The position numbers and the translations under genes were made by a program. DNA of 64,000 nucleotides, taken from positions 2,500,221-2,564,220 of the forward strand of contig NZ_KI866530.1 of NCBI RefSeq assembly GCF_000511175.1. Direction: 5' to 3'. The DNA is from Sediminibacterium salmoneum NBRC 103935 (lineage in GTDB: Bacteria > Bacteroidota > Bacteroidia > Chitinophagales > Chitinophagaceae). Shown here piece by piece: positions 54,907 through 63,044 of this stretch; position 1 is the stretch's first letter, and each line of letters starts with the position of its first letter. Under the pieces are notes generated by a model that ran no database searches, had not been told where the DNA came from, and was given only the letters and a program-made list of their open reading frames with translations.

Positions 54907-55956
54907 GTGGCCATCACCAAATTAACCATAGAAGAATTTATTCCGCTTTGTAAGCAGTTCCCCGTTTTTGATGTTAGAAGTGAGGGAGAATTTGAACACG
55001 CACATATTCCTGGCGCCCATAGTTTGCCCTTGTTCAATAATGAAGAAAGGAAAATAGTAGGTACGGCTTATAAGCAAGAGAGCAAACAAAAAGCCATCAA
55101 AATTGGGCTCAAATATTTTGGTGCCAAGATGGTTAAAATGGTAGAAGCGGTAGAAAAAATTACAGCCGCTTCGGAGAACAAAACGGTATTGGTGCATTGT
55201 TGGAGAGGGGGCATGCGCAGTGCAGGTGTAGCTTGGCTATTAGACCTTTATGGTTTTAAAGTATATACCCTGGTAGGAGGGTACAAAGTATACCGTAATT
55301 GGGTTTTGCGACAGTTTGTAAAAGATTATCCCATACAAATTGTAGGTGGGTATACGGGTTCTGGTAAAACAGAAGTTCTGCAGGAGCTGCAACGCAGAGG
55401 TGCTGCCATCATTGATTTGGAGGGATTGGCGCATCACAAAGGTTCTGCATTCGGCAATCTGGGACAACCGCCGCAGCCCAGTCAGGAAATGTTTGAAAAT
55501 TTATTAGCAGAAGCCTTACATCAGAAGAAAACCTTGGTTACAGAGAGGCATCCCTTTATTTGGATGGAAGACGAAAGCCAACGTATTGGCGATGTAAATA
55601 TTCCAACGGTTTTATTTAAGCAGATGCGCAACAAGAAAGTATGCTTCTTAGAAATTCCTTTTGAAGAGAGATTACAGTACATAGTAGAAGGCTATGGAAA
55701 GTTTAATAAAGAATATCTGGTAAATGCCGTTATTAGAATTAAGAAGCGTTTGGGTGGATTAGAAACCAAAACGGCTATCAACTTTTTAATAGAAGATGAT
55801 ATAGCGGGTTGTTTTTCCATTCTCTTGAAATACTATGATAAGGGTTATTATGCAGGATCTTTAAGAAGAGAAAATCCCGCGGAATTAATTCATAAGATCG
55901 AATGCCCCAAAGTAGATGCGGTGGGCAATGCGATTCGTTTGTTACAGTTAGATTAA
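54907..55956 (+). CDS. mnmH: tRNA 2-selenouridine synthase
   Basis: 349 aa from GTG 54907; ATG 54868 is an alternative, but it overlaps the sixA start on the other strand. The N-terminal rhodanese domain has the catalytic Cys in 'VLVHCWRGGMRSAG', and the C-terminal P-loop ATPase part has 'GGYTGSGKTE'. 'DLEGLAHHKGSAFGNLG' is the MnmH signature. The enzyme replaces sulfur with selenium at the wobble uridine of certain tRNAs. SelD, the selenophosphate maker, is not in the window. Length fits the family. Confidence 0.92.
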   Translation: MAITKLTIEEFIPLCKQFPVFDVRSEGEFEHAHIPGAHSLPLFNNEERKIVGTAYKQESKQKAIKIGLKYFGAKMVKMVEAVEKITAASENKTVLVHCWRGGMRSAGVAWLLDLYGFKVYTLVGGYKVYRNWVLRQFVKDYPIQIVGGYTGSGKTEVLQELQRRGAAIIDLEGLAHHKGSAFGNLGQPPQPSQEMFENLLAEALHQKKTLVTERHPFIWMEDESQRIGDVNIPTVLFKQMRNKKVCFLEIPFEERLQYIVEGYGKFNKEYLVNAVIRIKKRLGGLETKTAINFLIEDDIAGCFSILLKYYDKGYYAGSLRRENPAELIHKIECPKVDAVGNAIRLLQLD

Positions 55957-56008
55957 AGTAATTTTTATAATTACCTATACTTAATTAAAATTGGTAGTTG
56001 AGGGCTCT

Positions 56009-57232
56009 CTAAAGATGTAACCACTTGCTTATGGTGAGCCCACTCATAAGGGTCATGGCGGCAACTACGATCCAACCTGTGATGGTTAACCAAAGGGGAT
56101 GCTTATAATTTTTCACCAGTCTTTTTTTGTACGCAGCCAATAAAATAATGGCCAATGCAATGGGAAGAATTAATCCGTTTAATGCGCCAACCGTCACTAA
56201 AATTTTTACAGGATTGCCAAGAAATAAATAAATGCTTGTACTGAAAACAATGAATCCACTGATTATTACTTTTTCATTTTTTTCTAACCAAGGATGAAAG
56301 GTTTTAATAAAAGAGACCGATGTATAAGCAGCTCCCACAACTGAAGTAATGGCTGCTGACCACATGACTACTCCAAAAAATCGATAACCTATATTCCCTG
56401 CTGCCTGTTGAAACACAGATGCAGCGGGGTTTTGGGAATCAATGGGTAATCTCATTGTCATTACACCCAATACACAGAGAAATAATAAAAAGCGCATAAT
56501 GGAAGTAATCAAAATGCCAGAAACAGCGCTTTTGTTTACCGCTGGTAACTGCGCTTCTCCTTTAATGCCAGCTTCTAACAAGCGATGACCACCGGCAAAA
56601 CTGATATAGCCTCCCACCGTTCCGCCAACCAATGTAACAATAGCAGTAACAGATAATTGTTCGGGAATAAATGTGCGCTGAATGGCTGTACCAATAGGTG
56701 GATCGGCTTTCCATACAATATAACAAGTCAGCCCAATCATTAGCAAACCCAATACTTTGGTGAAACCATCAATGGCTTTGCCTGCTTCCTTGTACCAGAA
56801 AATAAACAATGCCACCACGCAACTGATAACACTTCCATATGCGGGATCAAGATTCGTAATTACCTGCAGTCCCAATCCACTCCCGCCAATATTGCCAATA
56901 TTAAAGGCAAGCCCACCCACAACAATCAATACACTTAACAAATATCCCATCCCTGGTAATAATTCATGGGCAATGATTTGCGCTCTTTTTTCTGTAACCG
57001 CAATCACTCTCCAGATATTCATCTGTGCGCCTATATCCAGCAAAACAGAAATCAAAATCACGAAGCCAAAACTCGCAGCAAGGGATTGGGTAAACACTGT
57101 AGTCTGTGTAAGAAATCCAGGGCCAATAGCAGAAGTAGCCATTAAAAAAGCGGCGCCTAATAGGGCAGACCGCGCAGAAGTTTTGTGGATGGCCTGTTTT
57201 ACTTTTTGCATTTTTACGAGTAAATGGTTCAA
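56009..57232 (-). CDS. NRAMP-related transporter in the 5-oxoprolinase operon
   Basis: 407 aa with about eleven helices of the NRAMP fold. The first helix has 'AIGPGFLTQT' in the place of the metal-binding DPGN motif (Asp and Asn missing), and helix 6 has 'SFAGGHRLLEAG' instead of the MPH motif, so divalent metal transport is unlikely. It lies directly after pxpA in the pxpB-pxpC-pxpA unit, so it may carry 5-oxoproline or another organic solute. Start at 57232 or the ATG at 57211. Confidence 0.85.
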   Translation of the reverse strand: MNHLLVKMQKVKQAIHKTSARSALLGAAFLMATSAIGPGFLTQTTVFTQSLAASFGFVILISVLLDIGAQMNIWRVIAVTEKRAQIIAHELLPGMGYLLSVLIVVGGLAFNIGNIGGSGLGLQVITNLDPAYGSVISCVVALFIFWYKEAGKAIDGFTKVLGLLMIGLTCYIVWKADPPIGTAIQRTFIPEQLSVTAIVTLVGGTVGGYISFAGGHRLLEAGIKGEAQLPAVNKSAVSGILITSIMRFLLFLCVLGVMTMRLPIDSQNPAASVFQQAAGNIGYRFFGVVMWSAAITSVVGAAYTSVSFIKTFHPWLEKNEKVIISGFIVFSTSIYLFLGNPVKILVTVGALNGLILPIALAIILLAAYKKRLVKNYKHPLWLTITGWIVVAAMTLMSGLTISKWLHL

Positions 57233-57257
57233 TCAATTATATTCCTGTGTAGCCTTG

Positions 57258-57998
57258 TTAAGGAGTTCTGATCAAAATATTATTTTCCTTCATGGCTGTA
57301 AAAATCGCTTCCGCAAATGAAAGCGCATGATCCCCATCGCCATGAATACAAATGGTATCCGCTTTAAGCGAAACCAAGCTGCCATCGGTCGCCCTTACCT
57401 GTTGTTGGGTAATCATTTGCAAAACCTGCGATAAAGATTCTTCTCTAGAATGCAGCAATGCATTGGCCTGGGTTCTGGGTGTCAGCATTCCCTCAGGTGT
57501 ATAAGTACGATCCGCAAAAACCTCCGATGCGGTTTTTAAACCAAGGGCTTCTGCCTCTGAAATTAAAAAGCTATTACTGAGTCCATACAATATCAATGAG
57601 GGATTGATTTCTTTTATTATGCCAGCAATGATATAACTCATGGTAGCATCACGTGCTGCCATATTGTACAAAGCGCCATGTGCTTTTACATGATGCAGCG
57701 TTGCGCCCATCTCTGTACAAATATTTTGCACCAGCTCAATTTGTTCTGCTACGAGGTCATACAATTCGCAATCAGAAAGCATCATTTCTGATCTGCCAAA
57801 ATTGGCTTTGTCGTTAAAGCCCGGATGTGCGCCAATGGCCACCTTGTTTTTTATACAATTTTCTATGGTCCGCTTGATGGTATCTGTATCGCCTGCATGA
57901 AATCCGCAGGCAATATTGGCGCTACTGATAAAAGGCATCAGCAAGGTATCGTTGGGAAACCCCTCTCCTAAATCACAATTAATATCGATGGTAAGCAT
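57258..57998 (-). CDS. pxpA: 5-oxoprolinase subunit A (LamB/YcsF family)
   Basis: 246 aa from ATG 57998 ('MLTIDINCDLGEGF'), rather than the frame to 58019. LamB/YcsF motifs are visible: 'ANIACGFHAGD', 'AIGAHPGFNDK', 'HVKAHGALYN' and 'ICIHGDGDHA'. With PxpB and PxpC it splits 5-oxoproline to glutamate using ATP. The start overlaps the pxpC stop region by 20 bases. Confidence 0.93.
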   Translation of the reverse strand: MLTIDINCDLGEGFPNDTLLMPFISSANIACGFHAGDTDTIKRTIENCIKNKVAIGAHPGFNDKANFGRSEMMLSDCELYDLVAEQIELVQNICTEMGATLHHVKAHGALYNMAARDATMSYIIAGIIKEINPSLILYGLSNSFLISEAEALGLKTASEVFADRTYTPEGMLTPRTQANALLHSREESLSQVLQMITQQQVRATDGSLVSLKADTICIHGDGDHALSFAEAIFTAMKENNILIRTP

Positions 57999-58959
57999 GC
58001 AGTTGTAAGGTACAGGCATTCTTTAATTGTTGCAAATATTGTATTTGCTGTTTGTTGATTTTTTCAGCTGTTTCCATATTTACAGGAACCATTTGTATAA
58101 TTGTTCCAGGAGCTTGTTGCACCAGACTTGGCAAATCTGCTTGAATGATATGACCTATTCTAGGATAGCCTCCTGTGGTTTGATGATCGGCCAGTAAAAC
58201 AATGCATTGGCCGCTGGGTAAGAGTTGCAGGGTGCCATTGGTAACGCCGGAAGAAATGAGTTCTATGGTTTTTTTTAAACGCAGCAAAGGCCCTTTCAAC
58301 CGATAGCCCATTCGGTCACTATCTGCTTGAACCGTAAACTGGGCGTTTGTCATGAATTGCTGAGAAGCCTGATTCAATAAACTAAATTCTCTGCCAGGTA
58401 AATACCGGATTCTTTCAACCTGATATAGCCCTTTTGTATCTGCTATCCAAGGTAAAATCTGAAGCCCTTCTGTTTCTTTTGGAAAATGGGTTGTAGTTTT
58501 AAATGCAATCAAATCTCCCTTCATTAGATTTCTACCGTCGAACCCGCCCGCTATCACGCGTGTATTGGTGCTAAAGCTGTTCAGCCATTCGTTCAGTGCC
58601 AATCCCCCTTGAATGGCCAGGTATCCAATATGACCTTTTGTTTTTTTTATAAACTTCAGGGTAGCATTGGCCGGTACAAAAATGGGTTGATGTATTGGAA
58701 CGGGCGTGTCATCAATTGTGGCACCAAAATCTGCTCCACTTAGCGCAATGAATGCAGCCTGTTTAAATTGAAATGCTGGTGCAGGATAAAAAAATTCAAT
58801 CAGGGCTTCATCAGGTTTGTTTTGTATCAATAGATTGGCAACTTGCATAGCAACAGGGTCCATAGCACCACTAGGATTGATACCCAAGTGCTGAAAGCCC
58901 TTACGACCACCATCTTGAATGGTACAGACTAATCCGGCTTTTACAATTTCGATGCTCAT
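57979..58959 (-). CDS. pxpC: 5-oxoprolinase subunit C (biotin-dependent carboxylase-like, AHS2)
   Basis: 326 aa with AHS2 motifs: 'GFQHLGINPSGAMDPVA', 'ALSGADFGA' and 'SDRMGYRLKGP', 'LLADHQTTGGYPRIGHI'. It overlaps the pxpB stop by four bases (ATGA) and the pxpA start by 20 bases, so the three are translationally linked. It forms a heteromer with PxpB. Confidence 0.93.
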   Translation of the reverse strand: MSIEIVKAGLVCTIQDGGRKGFQHLGINPSGAMDPVAMQVANLLIQNKPDEALIEFFYPAPAFQFKQAAFIALSGADFGATIDDTPVPIHQPIFVPANATLKFIKKTKGHIGYLAIQGGLALNEWLNSFSTNTRVIAGGFDGRNLMKGDLIAFKTTTHFPKETEGLQILPWIADTKGLYQVERIRYLPGREFSLLNQASQQFMTNAQFTVQADSDRMGYRLKGPLLRLKKTIELISSGVTNGTLQLLPSGQCIVLLADHQTTGGYPRIGHIIQADLPSLVQQAPGTIIQMVPVNMETAEKINKQQIQYLQQLKNACTLQLHAYHRY

Positions 58960-59672
58960 GCGTTTTCATTTTTTAATTCATGAAATGCATCTAATGATAT
59001 GGGTTCAAATTTCACTTGGTCTCCTGGTGTAAAAAAACAAGGATTTTCCTTACTGATATCAAATAATGATATTGGCGTTTTGCCAATTAATTGCCATCCG
59101 CCCGGAGCATCCAGCGGATAAATTCCTGTTTGTTCTCCGGCAATACCCACGCTTCCTGCAGCCACTAACTTTCTTGGCGTTTCTTTTCGTGGCAATCGAA
59201 TTCTTTCGTCAACTGAAGCCATATAAGCAAAGCCTGGCAAGAATCCCAGCATATATACTTTGTAAATTTTACTGGAATGCAACTGAATAAATTCCTCCAT
59301 AGAAAGGTTGGCAAATTGGGCAGCAAACGCAAGATCAGGGGCCAAGGACGGATCATAACAGACGGGTACAATCTGTGGTGCTGTTTCTTCCAGTGGGGTT
59401 GCCTCTAATCCATTCACAGAATTGATTTGCTGACTTAACCAAGTGGAAGGAGAAAGTCCTCTTGACTGTTGTTGAATAATGGCCGCATCGTACACAAGGG
59501 TAAGGCTACTGTAGGCAGGAATGATATCGGTAACACCTACTATAGGATTGTTTTGCCAATAGCGGAAAGCCTGCATAACTTTTTGGTTCGCCGCTTCATT
59601 GATGGTGCTAGACCATTCAATGGTAAGAGCCTGGTCTCCCAATTCATATATCTGTATCGCAGAACTTCTCAC
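58956..59672 (-). CDS. pxpB: 5-oxoprolinase subunit B (KipI/AHS1 family)
   Basis: 238 aa from a GTG. AHS1 motifs: 'LGFLPGFAYMASVDERI', 'IAGEQTGIYPLDAPGGWQLIG' and 'FTPGDQVKFEPI'. First gene of the pxpB-pxpC-pxpA-transporter operon. A TACCTTTA element ends four bases before the GTG, as for rlmD. Confidence 0.93.
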   Translation of the reverse strand: MRSSAIQIYELGDQALTIEWSSTINEAANQKVMQAFRYWQNNPIVGVTDIIPAYSSLTLVYDAAIIQQQSRGLSPSTWLSQQINSVNGLEATPLEETAPQIVPVCYDPSLAPDLAFAAQFANLSMEEFIQLHSSKIYKVYMLGFLPGFAYMASVDERIRLPRKETPRKLVAAGSVGIAGEQTGIYPLDAPGGWQLIGKTPISLFDISKENPCFFTPGDQVKFEPISLDAFHELKNENA

Positions 59673-59676
59673 TGTT

Positions 59677-59684
59677 TAAAGGTA
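59677..59684 (-). promoter_or_regulatory. -7 like element TACCTTTA before pxpB
   Basis: The minus strand reads TACCTTTA four bases before the GTG start, the same spacing as before rlmD (12378-12385). Confidence 0.45.
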
Positions 59685-59765
59685 CTTATTTAATTCCCGA
59701 CACTCATGTAATTGATTTTAAAATCCTCTTCATCTTCTATATCTTTCCAATCAACAAAAAAATGT

Positions 59766-62700
59766 ATGAAAAAAATATTGTCAATGTTTACACTTGCAGC
59801 CTTAATGGCTGGTCAGGTGCAGGCGCAATCCAATCCCAAGTGGTTGCGTTATTCCAGTATTTCTCCGGATGGTAAAACCGTTGTGTTTACCTATAAAGGA
59901 GATTTATACACAGTGCCGGTAAGCGGCGGAAATGCCACTGCATTAACCCTGCACGAAGCACACGATTATATGCCCGTTTGGAGTAAAGATGGAAAGACCA
60001 TTGCGTTTGCCAGTGATCGCTATGGCAACTTTGATATTTTCACAATCCCTGCCAATGGGGGAGAAGCCAAGCGCGTTACTTTTCATTCAGCTGCAGAATA
60101 TCCTTACGATTTCTCTGCTGATAATCAACGAATCATTTTTGGTTCTGCAAGAATGGATTTGGCCAGCAATAGACAATTCCCAACAGGGTCTATGCCAGAA
60201 CTCTATAGTGTAAGTGTGAATGGAGGTAGACCCATTCAATTGCAAACCACCCCTGCTGAAGATGTAAAATTTAGCAAGGATGGTAGCAAAATGGTTTACC
60301 ACGATAAAAAGGGAGGAGAGAATGCCTGGAGAAAACACCATACTTCTTCTATTACCCGTGATATTTGGATCTACGATGCCAAAACAGATAAGCATACCAA
60401 GCTGACCAGTTTTAACGGAGAGGACCGCAATCCAGTTTTTGCCAATGGCGAAAAAGAATTGATTTATTTAAGTGAAGAGAGTGGCAGTTTCAATGTGCAC
60501 AAAATGTCGGTAGCAGGCGGTAAATCAGAAAAACTGACCTCCTTTAAAAAACATCCGGTACGTTATTTAAGTAGCGCCAATGATGGAACCCTTTGTTTTA
60601 GTTATGATGGAGAATTGTACACCATGAAAGCAGGTGCCAATCCACAAAAAATTTCCATTAATATTTTAGCAGATGCCAGAAAGAACGATGAGCAAGTGAT
60701 GCGCGTAAGTAGTGGAAGCAATATTGTGGTATCTCCCAATGGTAAAGAAGTTGCTTTCTTGTATAGAGGTGATGTGTTTGTAACCAGTGTAGAAGGGGGA
60801 GTAACCAAAAGAATCACCGCAACTCCAACACAGGAATTGGGCATTGGATTTTCTCCTGATGGGAAATCTATTATCTATACTGCAGAGCGCAATAACAAGT
60901 GGAGCATTTTTGAAAGCAGTAAGGTAAGAGCAGACGAGCCTTATTTTTATGCAGCCACTTTAATTAAAGAAACACCTGTTTTAGACAATGCCAATGACAA
61001 TACACAACCCTTGTATTCACCGGACGGCAAGGAAATTGCATTTGTAGAAAACAGAAACAATGTGCGCATCTACAATATTGCAAGCAAGCAAAGCAGAACC
61101 GTATTGGGTTCAGATCAGATTTTTGCCTGGACAGAAAACGATCAGTATTTTCAGTGGAGCCCCGACAGCAAATGGTTGTTGTTCGATTATGCAGTAGTAG
61201 GCAGTGCAGTGGGTGAAGTAGGATTGGCCAGTGTGGATGGAAAGAAGATCATGAATATTACGGAAAGCGGTTACAACGATTATCGTCCTAAATGGGTAAT
61301 GGGTGGTAAAGCCATGTTGTGGCAAAGTAACAGGGATGGATTAAGAGGTGCTGCCATGAGCGGAGGCGCTCAAAGCGATGCCTATCTGATGTTCTTTACA
61401 CAGGCGGCAATGGATCGTTTTAAATTAACCAAAGAAGAGTTGACGCTGGTGAAGGAAATGGAAGAACAAAAAGCCAAAGCAGATACCAGCAAGAAAAAAA
61501 CACCAGCAGTTGAAGCCGTAGAAATTGAATGGGAAGGGTTAACACAACGCAGAGTAAGAGCAACCATTCATTCCTCTTCCATGGGTGATGCATTGGTAAG
61601 TAAGGATGGTGAAACACTATATTACCTGGCACGTTTTGAAAGAGGCATGAACTTATGGTCTACCAATTTAAGAACCAAGGAAACCAAAATGCTGGTGCCC
61701 TTGAATGCAAATGGAGCCAGTATGGTTTGGGACAAAGACCAGAAAAATATTTTCATCAGCAGCGATGGTAGCATTACCAAATTAGATGTGGCCAGTAGCA
61801 AGCAAGACAGAGTAGGCATTAACGGTGAAATGCTGGTGAACATGCGCGAAGAACGCGAAGCCATGTTTGAGCATGTATGGCGCAGAACCAAAAAAACTTT
61901 TTACAACAAAACATTCCATGGCATAAACTGGGATAGTTATAAAGCCGATTACGAAAAATACCTTCCTTTCATAGGCAACAACTATGAGTTCAGCGAAATG
62001 CTCAGTGAATTATTGGGCGAACTGAATGTAAGTCATAGCGGGGCTGCTTATGGAAGCTTTAATGCGAATGGCGATGCCACTGCCTCTCTGGGTGCTTTTT
62101 ATGATGCGGCTTATACCGGCAATGGTGTTAAAATTGAAGAAGTGATTTTGGGCGGACCATTGGATAGGGCAGGACTCAATGTGAAAGCTGGCGCAATCAT
62201 TGAAATGATTGATGGAGAAATGGTGACAGCAGACAAAGACCTGGCGCAGTACCTGAATAGAAAATCCGGTAAAACCGTTTTACTTTCTTTAGTAGAAAAT
62301 GGCGTGAAAAGAGAAATCACGGTTAAAGCCATCAGCACAGGTGAAGAGAATGGATTGTTGTACAGACGCTGGGTTAAACGCAATTCAGATGAAGTAGAGC
62401 GTTTGAGTGGGGGCGCTTTGGGATATGTACATATTCCGGGAATGAGTGATGGCGCATTCCGTTCTACTTATGAAGACATCATGGGTAAACATTTCCTAAA
62501 GAAAGGCGTAGTGGTAGACACCAGAAACAATGGAGGCGGAGACCTGGTAGCTGATCTGGCTGTGTTCTTAAGCGGCAAGAAATTTATGGACTATACCAAT
62601 GATGTAAGAAGCAATGGCTTTGAACCCAATTTCCGTTGGACCAAGCCCAGCATTTCATTGGCCAATGAAGCCAATTACAGCGATGGACATTGTTATGCAT

Positions 62701-62966
62701 TCATGGTACAGGAATTGAATGTAAATAAATTGGTGGGCACACAAGTGCCAGGTACTTGTTCTTTTGCAGCATGGGAAAGCTTAATGGATTCAGGTATCCG
62801 TTGGGGTGCACCAACTGTGGGTGTAAAAACCAATGCAGGTAAGTATCTGGAAAATGCGGCCACTGATCCAGACTTCTTAGTATACAATGAATACGAAGTG
62901 GTTAAGAAAGGAGTAGACCAGCAATTGGAAGTAGCGGTGAAGGAATTGATGAAGACGATAAAATAG
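59766..62966 (+). CDS. Tricorn-like S41 protease with beta-propeller (TolB type) and PDZ domain
   Basis: 1066 aa from ATG 59766 with a signal peptide ('SMFTLAALMAGQVQAQS'). Propeller repeats of the TolB/WD40 kind ('SISPDGKTVVFTYKGD', 'SKDGKTIAFASDRYGN', 'FSPDGKSIIYTAERN') span about 25-660. A helical domain, a PDZ domain (about 770-865) and an S41 peptidase core follow. The likely nucleophile is Ser972 in 'ANYSDGHCYAF'. It should degrade peptides in the periplasm or outside. The structure resembles archaeal tricorn. Confidence 0.9.
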   Translation: MKKILSMFTLAALMAGQVQAQSNPKWLRYSSISPDGKTVVFTYKGDLYTVPVSGGNATALTLHEAHDYMPVWSKDGKTIAFASDRYGNFDIFTIPANGGEAKRVTFHSAAEYPYDFSADNQRIIFGSARMDLASNRQFPTGSMPELYSVSVNGGRPIQLQTTPAEDVKFSKDGSKMVYHDKKGGENAWRKHHTSSITRDIWIYDAKTDKHTKLTSFNGEDRNPVFANGEKELIYLSEESGSFNVHKMSVAGGKSEKLTSFKKHPVRYLSSANDGTLCFSYDGELYTMKAGANPQKISINILADARKNDEQVMRVSSGSNIVVSPNGKEVAFLYRGDVFVTSVEGGVTKRITATPTQELGIGFSPDGKSIIYTAERNNKWSIFESSKVRADEPYFYAATLIKETPVLDNANDNTQPLYSPDGKEIAFVENRNNVRIYNIASKQSRTVLGSDQIFAWTENDQYFQWSPDSKWLLFDYAVVGSAVGEVGLASVDGKKIMNITESGYNDYRPKWVMGGKAMLWQSNRDGLRGAAMSGGAQSDAYLMFFTQAAMDRFKLTKEELTLVKEMEEQKAKADTSKKKTPAVEAVEIEWEGLTQRRVRATIHSSSMGDALVSKDGETLYYLARFERGMNLWSTNLRTKETKMLVPLNANGASMVWDKDQKNIFISSDGSITKLDVASSKQDRVGINGEMLVNMREEREAMFEHVWRRTKKTFYNKTFHGINWDSYKADYEKYLPFIGNNYEFSEMLSELLGELNVSHSGAAYGSFNANGDATASLGAFYDAAYTGNGVKIEEVILGGPLDRAGLNVKAGAIIEMIDGEMVTADKDLAQYLNRKSGKTVLLSLVENGVKREITVKAISTGEENGLLYRRWVKRNSDEVERLSGGALGYVHIPGMSDGAFRSTYEDIMGKHFLKKGVVVDTRNNGGGDLVADLAVFLSGKKFMDYTNDVRSNGFEPNFRWTKPSISLANEANYSDGHCYAFMVQELNVNKLVGTQVPGTCSFAAWESLMDSGIRWGAPTVGVKTNAGKYLENAATDPDFLVYNEYEVVKKGVDQQLEVAVKELMKTIK

Positions 62967-62988
62967 CATTAAGTAAAATCTGTTTTTT

Positions 62989-63018
62989 AAAAAGCCACCT
63001 GCAAAGAGGTGGCTTTTT
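62989..63018. terminator. Strong bidirectional terminator
   Basis: AAAAAGCCACCT (62989-63000) pairs exactly with AGGTGGCTTTTT (63007-63018) around a six-base loop. It separates the tricorn-like gene from the convergent plug protein gene and has T-runs on both strands. Confidence 0.9.
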
Positions 63019-63044
63019 ATTTAAACTATAACTAAGCTTAGAAA

